Assembly (NCBI GenBank): GCA_903825065.1
Contig: CAIJZG010000059.1
Location: 1 to 17,110, forward strand
Direction: 5' to 3'
DNA: 17,110 nt
Source: an uncultured Bacteroidota bacterium
Lineage (GTDB): Bacteria; Bacteroidota; Bacteroidia; Chitinophagales; Chitinophagaceae
Shown here: positions 15,237 through 17,110 of the stretch, piece by piece
Layout of the letters: every line of letters begins with the position of its first letter
Numbering within the stretch: position 1 is the first letter of the stretch
Position numbers and translations under genes: made by a program
Notes under the pieces: model-generated
What the model saw: only the letters and a program-made list of their open reading frames with translations
Database searches by the model: none
Told to the model about the DNA's origin: nothing

Positions 15237-16352
15237 ATGGATAAGAATAAAATAAAAGCTACCATTTGGGGTCTATTGCTAACTGGTATTTATGTTTTAT
15301 TATTTTTTCTTTGTATTACAACTGTTGATAAAATAATTAAGCAACGCGAAAATTCTTTAATCTCTGGAATATATCCCGATCTTATTGAATCATCTAATAC
15401 ATTTAAAACAGGGTTTAATAATGACTTTGCAAATGCTAAAGTAGTTGTAGCTGGTTCTTATTTAGAAAGAGTTACTTCATTTGAATTAGTCAAATCAAAA
15501 TGGGATTATGAATTTTATCAATGGTTTAAATGGGATCCCACACAGATTGATTTTTTAAATCTCGACTCTCTAAAAAGAAAATCAGCTCTCCCTGTAAATC
15601 TTCCATTTAAAATTGTTAATGGACAAATACAAGAATCTGAAATTGTAGATTTCAATTTGTCGGTCGACAAAAAATTGGCGTATGTATTGTATTTTATAAG
15701 GGCAAGCAGTACTCAATTCTTTACTCCCAATGCTTTCCCGATGGATAAACATTTTCTTTATATTCCAATTGAACATATTGATTTAGATGCAACCAAATTG
15801 AAATTTATTCCAGATTTAATTTCTTCTAAAATCAGCACTCGTGTAAAAATAAATGGTTATATAAAAGGAGATCGTATGGCTTCATCAAGTTTGCATTCTT
15901 ATCAGTCTGCTTATGGAAATCCGTTAGAAAAAATGAACGCAACAAAAACATTTAACCAATATCGATTTGGAATGAAAATTGAGCGAGAGGGGTATGGATT
16001 TTATTTTAAATTATTCACTGTACTATTAGTATCTGTAATGATAGCTTTTTTATCTTTTTATGCAGAAAAGACAGACAAGCTCAGAATTTCAGTTGGTGCA
16101 CTTTTTACAACTGCTGCCAATAATTATGTATTAACTAGAAACATTCCAGAAACATCCACTGTTTCAATAGCAGAATTTGTAGACATCATTAGTTTAATTA
16201 CAATATTCATCATTATGTGTGATCAAACCATACTGAGATATTATACAAAAGAAAATAAACAGTTGTCGAACTATACTCAATGGATTACATTTATTATAAC
16301 ACTGCTTTTTTATGTTATGATTAATATTACAATTCCAATTATATCTAAATAA
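15237..16352 (+). CDS. Pentameric ligand-gated ion channel-like membrane protein
   Basis: The 371-aa product starts at the ATG at 15237; an in-frame TTG three codons upstream is less likely. Residues 8-29 form an uncleaved membrane anchor. About 65-250 reads as the beta-sandwich ligand-binding domain of pentameric ligand-gated channels: a strand Val-Val-Val-Ala-Gly-Ser-Tyr-Leu, then YEFYQWFKWDP at 91-101, Phe167-Pro-Met-Asp170 in the Pro-loop position, and a last strand ending in Arg250. Four membrane helices follow: M1 about 253-276, M2 about 282-300, M3 about 311-331, M4 about 348-369. The M2-M3 loop Asn-Ile-Pro304-Glu-Thr-Ser is as in Cys-loop receptors. The extracellular part has no cysteine, as in bacterial channels such as GLIC. 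Such channels pass ions through five M2 helices on ligand or proton binding. Whether this one conducts is unknown. The lipoprotein gene starts one base after its stop. Confidence 0.72.
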   Translation: MDKNKIKATIWGLLLTGIYVLLFFLCITTVDKIIKQRENSLISGIYPDLIESSNTFKTGFNNDFANAKVVVAGSYLERVTSFELVKSKWDYEFYQWFKWDPTQIDFLNLDSLKRKSALPVNLPFKIVNGQIQESEIVDFNLSVDKKLAYVLYFIRASSTQFFTPNAFPMDKHFLYIPIEHIDLDATKLKFIPDLISSKISTRVKINGYIKGDRMASSSLHSYQSAYGNPLEKMNATKTFNQYRFGMKIEREGYGFYFKLFTVLLVSVMIAFLSFYAEKTDKLRISVGALFTTAANNYVLTRNIPETSTVSIAEFVDIISLITIFIIMCDQTILRYYTKENKQLSNYTQWITFIITLLFYVMINITIPIISK

Positions 16353-16353
16353 G

Positions 16354-17110
16354 ATGAAAAACGTTACTTTATTAATTTTTATATTAGTTATCATTTTTTC
16401 TTGCAATTCACCAAAAAAGGATTCTGAAATTTCCGGCATTTTCAGGATTGAGAGCAAGAGCATCAAAAACCCTAAAATAGACACATTTTATGCGGATCAA
16501 AATCAAGTAAAAGTTTATACGGATGATTTTTATGCGTATACAAATTTGCAAGACGATTCAACAGCATCTTTTGGAATTGGATACTATGATGCTGATGGGA
16601 ATCTTATAAAAGAGCATAATATGTATTCAACTTCCGCTTTAGACTCCCCTTTTGTTTTTAATCTTCGGATAGAAAAAAGCGATCAAGGTTATAAACAAAC
16701 TATTGATCAAATGAAGATCAATGGAATGCCAACCAAACTAGTGGAACAATATGTAACTATACCCGCTGTAGGAAAATCGCCGTTAGATGGAATTTGGAAA
16801 CTGAATCGTTATTGTAAAGTAATTGGTAAAGATACTAGTGATGAGAAAAGAGTTCAATATAAAATCTTTCATAAAGGTTATTTTATGTTTGTCCAGGATA
16901 TGAAGAACCATATAGATAGTTCAAAACTCAGAAGCGGTTTTGGTTTTGGGCATTTCGATTATCAAAAAGATAAGGTAATTGAAATCAACTTGTTTTCTAA
17001 TTATCCCTCAATTATTGATAAACAGATTAAACTACAAGTAGATTTTCAGGGGGATGATTCATTTTATCAAATTTTGCCTTCTGAGGTTGATTCTACCGCT
17101 GTAATTGAAT
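16354..17110 (+). CDS. Lipoprotein with two lipocalin-like repeats, partial (3' end off window)
   Basis: The frame opens with ATG at 16354, one base after the channel-like gene, and stays open to the window edge (252 codons seen). MKNVTLLIFILVIIFSC is a lipoprotein signal with Cys17. Two similar halves follow. The first is about 24-120, with Gly-Ile-Phe-Arg-Ile at 28-32 and Phe-Gly-Ile-Gly-Tyr-Tyr-Asp at 73-79. The second is from about 142, with Gly-Ile-Trp-Lys-Leu at 146-150, His-Lys-Gly-Tyr-Phe-Met-Phe-Val near 173-180 and Phe-Gly-Phe-Gly-His-Phe-Asp at 196-202. This Gly-x-Trp start with a later Gly-rich strand is typical of lipocalin-like domains in Bacteroidota secreted proteins, which bind small hydrophobic molecules. 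Overlapping transcription with the channel-like gene suggests a shared role, perhaps as a ligand-binding partner; that is inference. Confidence 0.75.
   Translation, partial: MKNVTLLIFILVIIFSCNSPKKDSEISGIFRIESKSIKNPKIDTFYADQNQVKVYTDDFYAYTNLQDDSTASFGIGYYDADGNLIKEHNMYSTSALDSPFVFNLRIEKSDQGYKQTIDQMKINGMPTKLVEQYVTIPAVGKSPLDGIWKLNRYCKVIGKDTSDEKRVQYKIFHKGYFMFVQDMKNHIDSSKLRSGFGFGHFDYQKDKVIEINLFSNYPSIIDKQIKLQVDFQGDDSFYQILPSEVDSTAVIE

Overview
The window looks like chromosomal DNA of a low-GC Bacteroidota bacterium, probably from the Chitinophagales/Sphingobacteriales side (the family-level guess is inference). Supporting signs are a TonB-dependent receptor with an STN domain and a carboxypeptidase-regulatory-like domain, a DUF4249 lipoprotein ending in the family's Cys-Arg/Gly-Gly/Lys-Pro-Phe-Trp tail, many short lipoprotein signals, AT-rich leaders without clear Shine-Dalgarno sequences, and secreted polysaccharide-degrading enzymes. 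I see no rRNA, tRNA, CRISPR array, insertion sequence or phage gene.

Region A (7330 down to 181, minus strand) is a tight four-gene envelope operon. It holds a secreted 255-aa protein I do not recognise, an STN-type TonB-dependent receptor whose ATG overlaps the previous stop by one base, a DUF4249 lipoprotein starting 5 nt after the receptor stop, and an 802-aa secreted protein with macroglobulin-like and barrel-less plug-like segments. The likely theme is an outer-membrane uptake or surface complex of unknown substrate. Region B (7548-10362, plus strand) is divergent from A. It holds a 754-aa secreted three-repeat protein of the kind often named 'carbohydrate-binding family V/XII', followed 4 nt later by a small lipoprotein. 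The 217-bp spacer between A and B carries two inverted repeats.

Region C (14848 down to 10393, minus strand) holds a Tat-exported M24 metallopeptidase, a GH10 endo-beta-1,4-xylanase lipoprotein, and a double-domain CE1 esterase with two complete Ser-Asp-His triads. The last two plausibly cooperate on feruloylated or acetylated xylan: the xylanase cuts the backbone and the esterase removes ester-linked side groups. No SusC/SusD pair or xylan regulator accompanies them here.

Region D (14849 to the end, plus strand) starts with a 388-bp non-coding stretch containing a perfect 20-bp palindrome and a second dyad followed by a T run. It is followed by a 371-aa membrane protein that reads as a divergent pentameric ligand-gated ion channel (Cys-loop receptor superfamily without the cysteines) with an extra N-terminal membrane anchor. 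One base later comes a lipoprotein with two lipocalin-like repeats, cut by the window edge. This channel-lipoprotein pair is the most unusual content of the window.
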